This document shows positions 1 through 6,658 of a stretch of DNA of 13,672 nucleotides, in pieces. The stretch's first letter is position 1; each line of letters begins with the position of its first letter. The translations under genes and the position numbers were made by a program. Below the pieces are notes generated by a model that ran no database searches, had not been told where the DNA came from, and saw nothing but the letters and a program-made list of their open reading frames with translations. This DNA is from Anaerolineaceae bacterium UBA6801 (GTDB lineage: Bacteria > Chloroflexota > Anaerolineae > Anaerolineales > Anaerolineaceae). Location of the stretch: positions 2,116 to 15,787 of the forward strand of contig DKFH01000136.1 in NCBI GenBank assembly GCA_002452315.1, given 5' to 3'.

Positions 1-450
1 ATCCTCGAGCGCCTGTGTAATTTTGTCATCTGGGACGCCTTTGAGCCGTAATTCATAGGCCAAAAGCCGGTGGCTGCGCGGCTGGAAGGTGTTCCTGTTC
101 TCGATCCATTGGCGGGCGAAATCAAGATCATCCAGCCAGCGTTTCTCGATCAGTTTTTGCAGCGTTACTTCAACCACATCTGCGCTGAAGCCTTTTTCCA
201 GCAAGCGGCGCCGGGTTTCTTCAACCGAGCGCGGCCGGTGGTTGATGAAGCCGAGCGCTTTTTGGAAGGCGATCTCGTAGGTATCTTCTTGCTGTAACCG
301 TTCGATATCAGCTTCGCTCAGCATCCGGCCGGTTTTCAGCCAGGCTGCCACAAACCTGGAAAGGCCAAACGCAAATTCTCCATCGAGGTAGATACTCACC
401 CTCTGCGGGTTGCGTTTTTGCGCTTTGATGGCTGTGATTTCCCGTTGCAT
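1..450 (-). CDS. recX: Regulatory protein RecX (3' end beyond the window)
   Basis: RecX binds the RecA filament in the cytoplasm and modulates recombination and SOS activity. Read on the minus strand from the ATG at 450-448, the frame stays open for 150 codons to the left edge, so the C-terminus is missing. The translation fits the family: an N-terminal segment with VSIYLDGEFAFGLS (residues 18-31), then helical RecX repeats containing RPRSVEETRRRLLEKGF (72-88) and KRWLDDLDFARQWIENR (103-119). The start is supported by an AAGAAAGG ribosome-binding site at 463-456, five bases upstream. The gene is divergent from everything else in the window. RecA is not visible here; in many bacteria recX follows recA or stands alone. 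Assignment rests on pattern recognition of the translated sequence and is fairly secure. Confidence 0.9.
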   Translation of the reverse strand, partial: MQREITAIKAQKRNPQRVSIYLDGEFAFGLSRFVAAWLKTGRMLSEADIERLQQEDTYEIAFQKALGFINHRPRSVEETRRRLLEKGFSADVVEVTLQKLIEKRWLDDLDFARQWIENRNTFQPRSHRLLAYELRLKGVPDDKITQALED

Positions 451-1055
451 CCAAACCTTTCTTAAACCAAAGACAGCCGTATTTTTGCCCAAGATGGCTA
501 CGGCCGTCGTATCAGCGAGGTTCCCTGATTGGCTATAATTGTGTAAAGGATAGGCGTTATAAGCGGGTTCTTCTAGTCAGTTTTTGAACCCAAATGGTCC
601 TCTTAGGTGACCGATGTGTGTTGAAAGACCATATCTATCCTCAACGGTATGCTTGACTCTAATCTTGACGATGGCAAAGGTATAACGGGTACTACAATTC
701 CTTTGCTTCTCATTTCAAAACCGACGTCATCATCAATAATATGCCAGCCAGGATGCCGGCGAAATTGTTTCGTGCGGTTCTCTTTGATATCTCGATCGTA
801 GCCGCCGAAATTTTGGGCGGCAGATGAACAAATTGTTAATTGTCTTTTTAAGTCCGTAAACTTAAATTCTTGCGTGTAATTATACAATAAAAATTCAATT
901 AATAAAGGCCTGGGGGAAAAATGCGCTGGATCGATTTTTGTGATGGTCCTCAGTGCAGGGAGAAACAATGATGCCTATTTGTGAAACGGCCGGTTTTCTG
1001 GTGGGTTAGCCCTTTCGTTTTGGTTAATCGCCCAACTCATGTTAAAATAAAGGCT
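451..1055. other. Divergent intergenic region, AT-rich, no convincing gene
   Basis: This 605-base gap separates recX (leftward) from the plus-strand cluster. It is visibly richer in A and T than its flanks, especially 820-905. It contains a perfect TATAAT on the plus strand at 534-539 without a good -35 partner, and a 7-bp inverted repeat, TTTAAGT (847-853) with ACTTAAA (860-866). A 121-codon minus-strand frame (968-603) starts with TTG, has no clear ribosome-binding site and resembles no family I recognise; I do not call it. The only promoter I can support is at the right-hand end, next to the gene at 1056. Confidence 0.5.
1020..1048 (+). promoter_or_regulatory. Candidate sigma-70-type promoter, probably leaderless start
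   Basis: TTGGTT (1020-1025) and TAAAAT (1043-1048) are separated by exactly 17 bases. The -10 box ends seven bases before the ATG at 1056, so transcription would start at or next to the start codon. The AAAGG at 1049-1053 lies only two bases before the ATG, too close to act as a normal Shine-Dalgarno site. The -35 box is weak (3 of 6 consensus bases), so this is the least certain of three similar sites in the window. Confidence 0.4.
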
Positions 1056-1514
1056 ATGAACGCACAAACACCGATTAAAAAATCTGTTTCATCCCCAAGC
1101 GAGAGCTATGCGCGTCATCAAAAGCAACGGTTTTGGCAAATCATTGTCCCGGTTGGGTTGGGCGTCCTGCTGATCCTGGTGATTCTGGCCTTGGTGATCC
1201 TTTCAGCCGTGCGAAGCGATGCAGGCGGGCCGGTTTCACAATGGGCGGATGCGTCGATGATCTGGTTGTCGATGCATGCCCTCTTGTTTGCCCTGGTTTT
1301 CACTGTAATCCTGTTTGGGCTGGTCTTTGTGATGGCCAACCTGCTCAACGTTTTGCCCAAATACACCCTGCCCCTTCAGCAATATGCGAAATTGATCTCA
1401 GGGGGGATCATTTCAGGGGCAGACAAACTCGTGGCGCCAATTATCGCCATCAAAAGCTTTGGCGCCAGGGCATCTGCTACGATGGATGCGCTTTTGGGCC
1501 GTCGGCGCGACTGA
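1056..1514 (+). CDS. Hypothetical two-helix membrane protein (152 aa)
   Basis: I do not recognise a family. From the ATG at 1056 the protein has a polar, basic N-terminus (residues 1-24) and a strong hydrophobic helix at about 25-51 (FWQIIVPVGLGVLLILVILA onward). A short polar linker follows, then a second helix at about 72-96 (rich in L, F and V). The C-terminal tail has a Gly/Ala-rich amphipathic stretch and ends RRRD. The frame extends upstream to a GTG at 981, but that would add 25 residues across the putative promoter and has no ribosome-binding site, so I prefer 1056. By the positive-inside rule both termini are probably cytoplasmic. It heads the plus-strand cluster. An imperfect stem (TTCCG/CGGAA, 1550-1566) followed by TTTT lies downstream and could be a weak terminator. 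Confidence 0.6.
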   Translation: MNAQTPIKKSVSSPSESYARHQKQRFWQIIVPVGLGVLLILVILALVILSAVRSDAGGPVSQWADASMIWLSMHALLFALVFTVILFGLVFVMANLLNVLPKYTLPLQQYAKLISGGIISGADKLVAPIIAIKSFGARASATMDALLGRRRD

Positions 1515-1604
1515 TTTTTCAATCAGGCCACGATCAAACCTGTTGAAATTTCCGCTTTGAACGGAATTTTGGTATTACCTTTAGTGTATGGAAGGAAATT
1601 GAGC

Positions 1605-1805
1605 ATGGAACAAAATTGGAAGACGAAAGCACTTGTGACGGGTGTTATTCTTGGTGCGGTTACCGGGGGTTTATCCGCCCTCTTATTGATTAAGCGGGCG
1701 GAAAGCGAGAAGACCACCCCGAATTTGTCGGCAGCCGAGGGCATTCAAGTTGGTTTGGGCGTTTTAGGCTTGATGCGCTTGATCGCCGGCTTTGGCACCG
1801 ACTAA
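1605..1805 (+). CDS. Small single-span membrane protein (66 aa), unknown function
   Basis: This short gene starts at the ATG at 1605, eight bases after AAGGA (1592-1596). An in-frame ATG at 1557 would add 16 residues but lacks a ribosome-binding site. The product has a Gly-rich transmembrane helix, TKALVTGVILGAVTGGLSAL (about residues 7-26), ending in LLLIKRAE. A polar segment follows, then a second Gly-rich amphipathic or hydrophobic segment, GIQVGLGVLGLMRLIAG. The spaced glycines resemble glycine-zipper or YtxH-like small membrane proteins, but I cannot assign a family. It lies 24 bases before the RNase Z-family gene and is probably co-transcribed with it. TTGAAC (1557-1562) and TTTAGT (1580-1585), 17 bases apart, could be its promoter. 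Confidence 0.6.
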   Translation: MEQNWKTKALVTGVILGAVTGGLSALLLIKRAESEKTTPNLSAAEGIQVGLGVLGLMRLIAGFGTD

Positions 1806-1829
1806 CGGTAGCTTTCGCAGGGATAGCTA

Positions 1830-2753
1830 TTGTTTGAAATTTTATTTTTAGGCACATCTGCCTCAGCGCCCTCGGTACACCGTGGCCTGTCTTCATTATT
1901 AATTCAGCACGAAGAGTTCAGGTTCCTGATTGATTGTGGCGAGGGGACCCAACGCCAGATCTTACGTGCTGGCGCTGGTTTTAAACGCCTGAACCAGATC
2001 TTACTGACCCACGGCCATCTTGACCATATCCTGGGGTTGGGCGGCTTGGTGTCGACCTTTATGCGCTGGGATGTGATCGATGAAATTGAAATTTATGGCA
2101 CCCGGCACACCCTTGACCGAGTGCATGACCTGATCTTTGGGGTGGTTTTAAGGGGACATCAGGGCACTTCGCCGGTTATTTTACATGAAATTGTCCCGAG
2201 TATGTTCTGGGAAACGGAGCGGTTCACAATCACCGCCTTTCCAGTCGATCACCGCGGTTCACATTCCCTGGGCTACCGCTTTGACGAGCGCACCCGCCGG
2301 CCCTTCTTACCCGCTGCGGCTGAAGCGCTAAATATCCCGCCAGGCTCCTGGCGCCGCGACCTGGTTAATGGCCTTGAGGTGACCTTGCCAGACGGCCGGG
2401 TCATCAAACCTGACCAGGTGCTGGGTGAGCCGCTGAAAGGCACCAGCCTGGCGGTCGTGGGCGATACGGGCAACCCGGATAAAGTGCTCCCCCACGTGCA
2501 GGGGGTGGATGCCCTGGTGATCGAGGCCACCTACACAGAGGACGAAGCGGACCTGGCGGATCAATTTGATCACCTGACGGCCGCCCGGGCGGCTGGGCTG
2601 GCCGCACAGGCCGGGGTGAAACACTTATTCCTGACCCACCTCTCCCGCCGCTACCGTGAGAGCGATATCTTTAAAGAAGCTGAGGCGATCTTCCCCGCTG
2701 TGCACGTGGCACGCGATTTTGACAGCTTTCAAATCCGCAGGGAAGAGGGTTGA
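1830..2753 (+). CDS. rnz: Ribonuclease Z-family metallo-beta-lactamase fold hydrolase
   Basis: RNase Z is a zinc-dependent endonuclease that trims the 3' ends of tRNA precursors in the cytoplasm. The 307-residue product has the length of the bacterial short form. The metal-binding set is complete: THGHLDH at 60-66 (H61, H63, D65, H66), H141 in PVDHR, D212 in GDTG, and H270 in THLSRRY. The last motif, together with FDHLTA (246-251) upstream, is characteristic of RNase Z. The first motif reads THGHLDH where classic RNase Z has HLHGDH, so a related hydrolase of the same fold cannot be fully excluded. The start is TTG at 1830, preceded by AGGGA (1819-1823) at a six-base spacing. Its closeness to the 66-residue gene upstream suggests a shared transcript. 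Confidence 0.85.
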   Translation: MFEILFLGTSASAPSVHRGLSSLLIQHEEFRFLIDCGEGTQRQILRAGAGFKRLNQILLTHGHLDHILGLGGLVSTFMRWDVIDEIEIYGTRHTLDRVHDLIFGVVLRGHQGTSPVILHEIVPSMFWETERFTITAFPVDHRGSHSLGYRFDERTRRPFLPAAAEALNIPPGSWRRDLVNGLEVTLPDGRVIKPDQVLGEPLKGTSLAVVGDTGNPDKVLPHVQGVDALVIEATYTEDEADLADQFDHLTAARAAGLAAQAGVKHLFLTHLSRRYRESDIFKEAEAIFPAVHVARDFDSFQIRREEG

Positions 2754-2807
2754 ACCGGTGCCGGCCAGCAGGGCAGACTATTTTCGATCAGGATCACGGA
2801 GAATAAT

Positions 2808-3692
2808 TTGGCAAGGAAAGCATTTCTTGAGCGGTTGAAGGCCGGTGAGGTGCTGGTCTCCGATGGGGCCACCGGCACCAATTTGCAGCAGGCGGGACTG
2901 CCGATGGGTGCGGGGGCGGAGCTGTGGGTGCTGGAGAATCCCGATGCGATCCACGCGCTTAACCAGGCTTTTATCGAAGCCGGCGCGGAGATCCTCTTGA
3001 CCTGCACCTTTGGTGGGACACGGCTCAGGCTGGAAGCCTCTGGTTTGGAGGATCAGTTTGAGGTAATTAACCGGTCTGCAGTTGAGATCACCCGCGCGGC
3101 AGCTGGCGACCGGGATGTGCTGGTAGCAGGCTCCATCGGTCCCCTGGGGCACATGCTGGCCCCGTTGGGGCTGGTTTCCGTTGAGGAAGCCGAAGCGGAT
3201 TTCAGAGACCAGGCCGCCCTGCTGTGTGACACGGGGGTCGACCTGATTGTGGTGGAGACGCAGTTTGACTTGAATGAGGCCGGTGCTGCCATCCGCGGGG
3301 TGCGAGCCGTTGACCCGGCGGTCCCGCTGGTGTGTTCATTCAGCTACGACCGGGGCACCCGCACGATGATGGGCGTCAAGCCCGCGGCAATGGCCGCAGA
3401 GATTGGCGCGTTGGACGTGGACGTGCTGGGGATCAATTGCGGGCGCAGCCTGGCGGATAACCTGGCCGCCCTGGAAGAATTGCACGCAGCCACCGAGAAA
3501 CCGCTGTGGTTCAAACCCAATGCCGGTATGCCGGAGGTGGGCAAGGATGGGCACGCGACCTATGCTGTTACACCCGAAGAGATGGCTGCCCTGGTGCCGG
3601 AGTGGGTGGCAAGCGGTGCCCAGGTGATTGGCGGCTGCTGCGGGACCAGTCCTGAACACCTGGCGGCGATGGCCAGGGTGGTCCATGCCTGA
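2808..3692 (+). CDS. Homocysteine S-methyltransferase family protein
   Basis: The protein is a single (beta/alpha)8 methyltransferase domain of the family that includes betaine-homocysteine methyltransferase, MmuM and the N-terminal domain of MetH. It transfers a methyl group to homocysteine bound at zinc. In 294 residues it shows the start motif LVSDGATGTNLQ (16-27), the family glycine-rich GSIGPLG (108-114), and all three zinc-binding cysteines: C211 in NCGRS and the pair C277-C278 in GGCCGT. It lacks the folate- and cobalamin-binding domains of full MetH, so the methyl donor is unknown. The start is TTG at 2808, six bases after GGAG (2798-2801). It lies 54 bases after the RNase Z-family gene. 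No dedicated corrinoid protein is nearby to suggest the donor. Confidence 0.87.
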   Translation: MARKAFLERLKAGEVLVSDGATGTNLQQAGLPMGAGAELWVLENPDAIHALNQAFIEAGAEILLTCTFGGTRLRLEASGLEDQFEVINRSAVEITRAAAGDRDVLVAGSIGPLGHMLAPLGLVSVEEAEADFRDQAALLCDTGVDLIVVETQFDLNEAGAAIRGVRAVDPAVPLVCSFSYDRGTRTMMGVKPAAMAAEIGALDVDVLGINCGRSLADNLAALEELHAATEKPLWFKPNAGMPEVGKDGHATYAVTPEEMAALVPEWVASGAQVIGGCCGTSPEHLAAMARVVHA

Positions 3693-3724
3693 TCGCCGTG
3701 TTCCGGATTGGTTGAGATAACGTC

Positions 3725-4372
3725 ATGATTAATATGATCCTTGCCTCCAATTCACCCCGCAGAAGCGAGTTGTTGGGCTTGTTGAACCTGCCTTTTGAGG
3801 TTAGGCCAGCGGATATCAATGAAAATCAGCGTCCCGGCGAACCGCCGGTTGATTACGTGCGCCGTATGGCCTGCCAGAAAGCCCAGGCGATTTCCGAAGA
3901 TCAGCCCGGGTTGGTAATTGCCGCCGATACCATCGTGGTGGATGAGGATGCGCTGTTGGGTAAGCCGGCTGACCCGGCCGAAGCCCATGGCATGCTGGTC
4001 CAGTTGCGCGGGCGGGTCCACCAGGTTTATACCGCCATTGCCATCGTGGAACCCCGCACCGGGCAGGCTGTGGATGCCGTGTGCCGGACGGATGTGCCCA
4101 TGCGGGATTACACCGATGCTGAAATTGAAGCGTATATCACCTCGGGTGATCCCTTTGATAAAGCCGGCGGCTATGGCATTCAAAACGCGGAATTTCATCC
4201 CGTTTTGGGTTTGCAGGGCTGTTTTGCCTCGGTGATGGGCTTACCGCTGTGCCACCTGGCGGTGGGATTGCGGGCGTTTGGCATCCATATGGCGGAGGGC
4301 CTGCCGGATCGCTGCCAGGCCTATATCAATTACCAATGCCCGGTTTACCGCACGATTTTGGGCACGTCGTGA
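3725..4372 (+). CDS. maf: Maf-family nucleotide pyrophosphatase with Cys-containing C-terminal tail
   Basis: Maf proteins hydrolyse (modified) nucleoside triphosphates such as dTTP, UTP or m7GTP to monophosphates, in nucleotide pool sanitation and control of division. The 215-residue product has the signature ASNSPRRSELL (7-17), the catalytic-loop motif AADTIVV (66-72; D68 is the likely general base) and LLGKPAD (77-83). DKAGGYGIQ (145-153) and VMGLPL (170-175) are the C-terminal family landmarks, so the core is complete. About 30 residues follow that core, containing HMAEGLPDRCQAYINYQCPV with two cysteines (C197, C205), a tail absent from E. coli YhdE. Substrate preference cannot be read with confidence. 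The ATG at 3725 has only a weak upstream GAGA; ATG at 3734 is the alternative. The stop overlaps the ribosome-binding site of the next gene. Confidence 0.9.
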   Translation: MINMILASNSPRRSELLGLLNLPFEVRPADINENQRPGEPPVDYVRRMACQKAQAISEDQPGLVIAADTIVVDEDALLGKPADPAEAHGMLVQLRGRVHQVYTAIAIVEPRTGQAVDAVCRTDVPMRDYTDAEIEAYITSGDPFDKAGGYGIQNAEFHPVLGLQGCFASVMGLPLCHLAVGLRAFGIHMAEGLPDRCQAYINYQCPVYRTILGTS

Positions 4373-4379
4373 GGAGTTT

Positions 4380-6590
4380 ATGGTGAAAACGCCCCGCCGG
4401 TTGCCTTCGATCCTGATTCACCTGACCCTCATCCTGGTCATTGGTCTGACGGGCTGCCTGCCCCTGGGGGCTGAAGCGCCCGGCCAGCCCACCCGGCGTC
4501 CAGGGGGTGATATGGCCGCAGCGGCAGGGGCACTGGGGGTGGTGGAAGCCTACCTTCAGGCCTGGATGGCTGAAAATTACCCCGCGATGTATGCCTATCT
4601 GGACCAGTTGAGCCAGGATGCGCTGCCGTTGGCCGACTTTACCACACTGCATCAAAACATCGCCCAAACCCTGACCCTGGATACTGTCCAGGCGCATGTG
4701 CTCTCATCCTACGCTGAAACCTTTCATGCCGAGGTGGCTTACCGGGTGGATTTCAATACCCGCCTGTTTGGCACCCTTACCCACGATACCGTCGCGGCCC
4801 TCACCCGTGAGCAGGACGGCTGGCACATTCAATGGGAGATCGGGATGCTGGTGCCGGAATTGCGCGGCGGCAACCGCCTGGAATTAGTTCACCAGCTGCC
4901 CTCCCGCGGGCGCATCTTTGACCGCCACGGCGCGCCGCTGGCAGCCTATGAAAACGCACTTTCCATCGGGCTGGTGCCCCGGGAGATCAACCCCGAGCAG
5001 GCAGACCGGCTTTACGAGACCCTGGCCGAGATCAGCTACTATAATCCCGATTCGCTGGCACGCCTGGTGGCAGCCACCCCCGAGGACTGGTACTTGCCCG
5101 TGGTTTCGCTCACCCAGGTTGCGGCTGCGCCTTATATTGAAACGTTGCGGTCCTTCAGCGGGGTGCGGATCAACGAATTCCGCTCCCGGTTCTATGTGGA
5201 TGGCGGTGTGGCGCCCCATGCCCTGGGGTATATGCTGTTCATTCCCGAAGAGCAACTGGAGGATTACCTGCGCCGCGGGTACCGCCAGGACGAACGCATC
5301 GGCGTGGCTGGGCTGGAAGCTACCTTTGAGCCGCAGCTGGCCGGGCTGCACGGCGGGTCTTTATATCTGATCGGGCCCAGCGGTGAGATCCAATCACTGC
5401 TGGCCTCCAGTGACCCTGTGCCGGGGCACTCGATCACCACCACGCTGGATAAAACCCTGCAGATGCGGCTGCAAGCCTCCCTGGGTGACCTACCTGCTGC
5501 TGTGGTGGTGATGGAGGTGGATACCGGCCGGGTACTGGCGATGGTCTCTAACCCGCATTTTGACCCAAATGCCTTTGACCTGATCGAAACCGATCGCAGC
5601 CTGATGGAATCCTATTTCAGCAATCCGCTGCAGCCGCTGTTTAACCGCGCCACCCAGGGTCAGTATCCCCTCGGGTCGGTGTTCAAGACCATCTCCATGT
5701 CTGCGGCAATCGAATCCGGGCTGTACCGGCCGGAATCGAGGTTTTTCTGCGGTCATTCGCTGTGGGTGTGTGACAGTGTCACACTTTACGATTGGACCCT
5801 GGGCTACGGCACAGCCGCCAGCGGTGATCTGAACCTGGTGGAGGGCTTGATGCGCTCCTGCAACCCCTGGTTTTACCGCATCGGGGAAAACCTCTACACC
5901 GAGGGAATGGATGGCTATCTTTCGGACATGGCTTACGGTTTTGGCCTGGGCGCCAGGACCGGGATCGACATCGCCGAAGCGCCGGGCAATATCCCCCAGC
6001 AGGCGGGCACCTGCGTGAATAGCGCCCAAATTGCCATCGGGCAGGGTGAGGTGCTGGTCACACCGCTGCAGGTAGCCTCATTTTTTGCCGCTTTGGCTAA
6101 CGGCGGCACGCTCTACCGGCCCGCACTGGTCGAGAGCATCCGCCCGGTGACAGGTGAGCCGGTCTACACCTTTGCGCCCGATCCGCGGGGTCAGCTGCCC
6201 ATCTCCGAAGAGACCCTCGCTGCCGTGGCTGAGGGACTGCGCATGGTGGTTGAGGAACGGCGCGGCACGGCTTATTGGCCAATGGAGGGCCTTTCCATCC
6301 CGGTTTCGGGTAAAACCGGCACAGCCGAAACCCCCTCCGGCCGCTCGCACGCCTGGTTTGCCGGGTACAGCCGGGCGAATGACCCCAACCGCCCGGATAT
6401 TGCCGTGGCGGTCATCGTTGAAAACAGCGGCGAGGGCTCGGTGATGGCCGCACCCGTCTTCCGGCGGGCGGTGGCGCTGTACTTTTCGGATGGTGAGGAC
6501 CCGGCCGGCGTCATGCCTTGGGAGAGCGAGCCGTATATTCTTTACCAGGCGCCAACAGAGCCGGCAGAAGAATCCCCAACTGAGGACTGA
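4380..6590 (+). CDS. Lipoprotein class B penicillin-binding protein, MecA-like (paralogue 1)
   Basis: This is a peptidoglycan DD-transpeptidase acting outside the membrane. The 736-residue product begins with a lipoprotein signal ending in GLTGC, with the lipidated Cys at 26. An NTF2-like MecA_N-type domain follows at about 50-160. The PBP dimerisation region starts with RGRIFDRHGAPLA (176-188) and spans to about 350. The transpeptidase domain has all three catalytic motifs: SVFK (S433, K436), SCN (493-495) and KTG (645-647). The C-terminus is a short acidic tail. No glycosyltransferase domain is present, hence class B. The start at 4380 follows GAGGAG (4371-4376) closely; GTG at 4383 is nearly as good. 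It begins seven bases after maf and is followed by a paralogue of matching design. The MecA_N domain alone does not show beta-lactam resistance. Confidence 0.92.
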   Translation: MVKTPRRLPSILIHLTLILVIGLTGCLPLGAEAPGQPTRRPGGDMAAAAGALGVVEAYLQAWMAENYPAMYAYLDQLSQDALPLADFTTLHQNIAQTLTLDTVQAHVLSSYAETFHAEVAYRVDFNTRLFGTLTHDTVAALTREQDGWHIQWEIGMLVPELRGGNRLELVHQLPSRGRIFDRHGAPLAAYENALSIGLVPREINPEQADRLYETLAEISYYNPDSLARLVAATPEDWYLPVVSLTQVAAAPYIETLRSFSGVRINEFRSRFYVDGGVAPHALGYMLFIPEEQLEDYLRRGYRQDERIGVAGLEATFEPQLAGLHGGSLYLIGPSGEIQSLLASSDPVPGHSITTTLDKTLQMRLQASLGDLPAAVVVMEVDTGRVLAMVSNPHFDPNAFDLIETDRSLMESYFSNPLQPLFNRATQGQYPLGSVFKTISMSAAIESGLYRPESRFFCGHSLWVCDSVTLYDWTLGYGTAASGDLNLVEGLMRSCNPWFYRIGENLYTEGMDGYLSDMAYGFGLGARTGIDIAEAPGNIPQQAGTCVNSAQIAIGQGEVLVTPLQVASFFAALANGGTLYRPALVESIRPVTGEPVYTFAPDPRGQLPISEETLAAVAEGLRMVVEERRGTAYWPMEGLSIPVSGKTGTAETPSGRSHAWFAGYSRANDPNRPDIAVAVIVENSGEGSVMAAPVFRRAVALYFSDGEDPAGVMPWESEPYILYQAPTEPAEESPTED

Positions 6591-6595
6591 CACAG

Positions 6596-6644
6596 TATAA
6601 TCAATGACCATAATGTAACCGGATGCGGGCAGGCGCCTGCATCC
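6596..6644 (+). promoter_or_regulatory. Short intergenic element: -10-like box and hairpin before PBP paralogue 2
   Basis: The 68-base gap between the two PBP genes contains a perfect TATAAT (6596-6601), though no good -35 box is visible at the right distance. It also contains a stem-loop: GGATGCGGG (6621-6629) pairs with CCTGCATCC (6636-6644), nine pairs including one G-T, around a six-base loop. The hairpin ends four bases before the GGAG ribosome-binding site at 6648. No T-run follows, so it is not a standard terminator. It could influence translation or mRNA stability of the second PBP, or separate the expression levels of the two copies. Confidence 0.4.
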
Positions 6645-6658
6645 CATGGAGAACATTG

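Noticed and set aside
603..968. 121-codon minus-strand frame in the divergent gap
   Set aside because: TTG start, no clear ribosome-binding site, no family resemblance I can defend, and unusual composition. A vague PRPLL..LLYNY similarity to transposase N-termini is too short to use.
921..971. 16-codon plus-strand frame after GGGGGAAAA, possible leader peptide
   Set aside because: Too short, no attenuator structure or relevant codon run, and no conserved feature.
981..1055. Upstream GTG start extending the first membrane protein by 25 residues
   Set aside because: No ribosome-binding site, and the extension would run through the putative promoter at 1020-1048.
1511..1526. CTGATT-TTTC-AATCAG stem at the end of the first membrane gene as a terminator
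   Set aside because: Only six AT-rich pairs overlapping the stop codon, with no following T-run.
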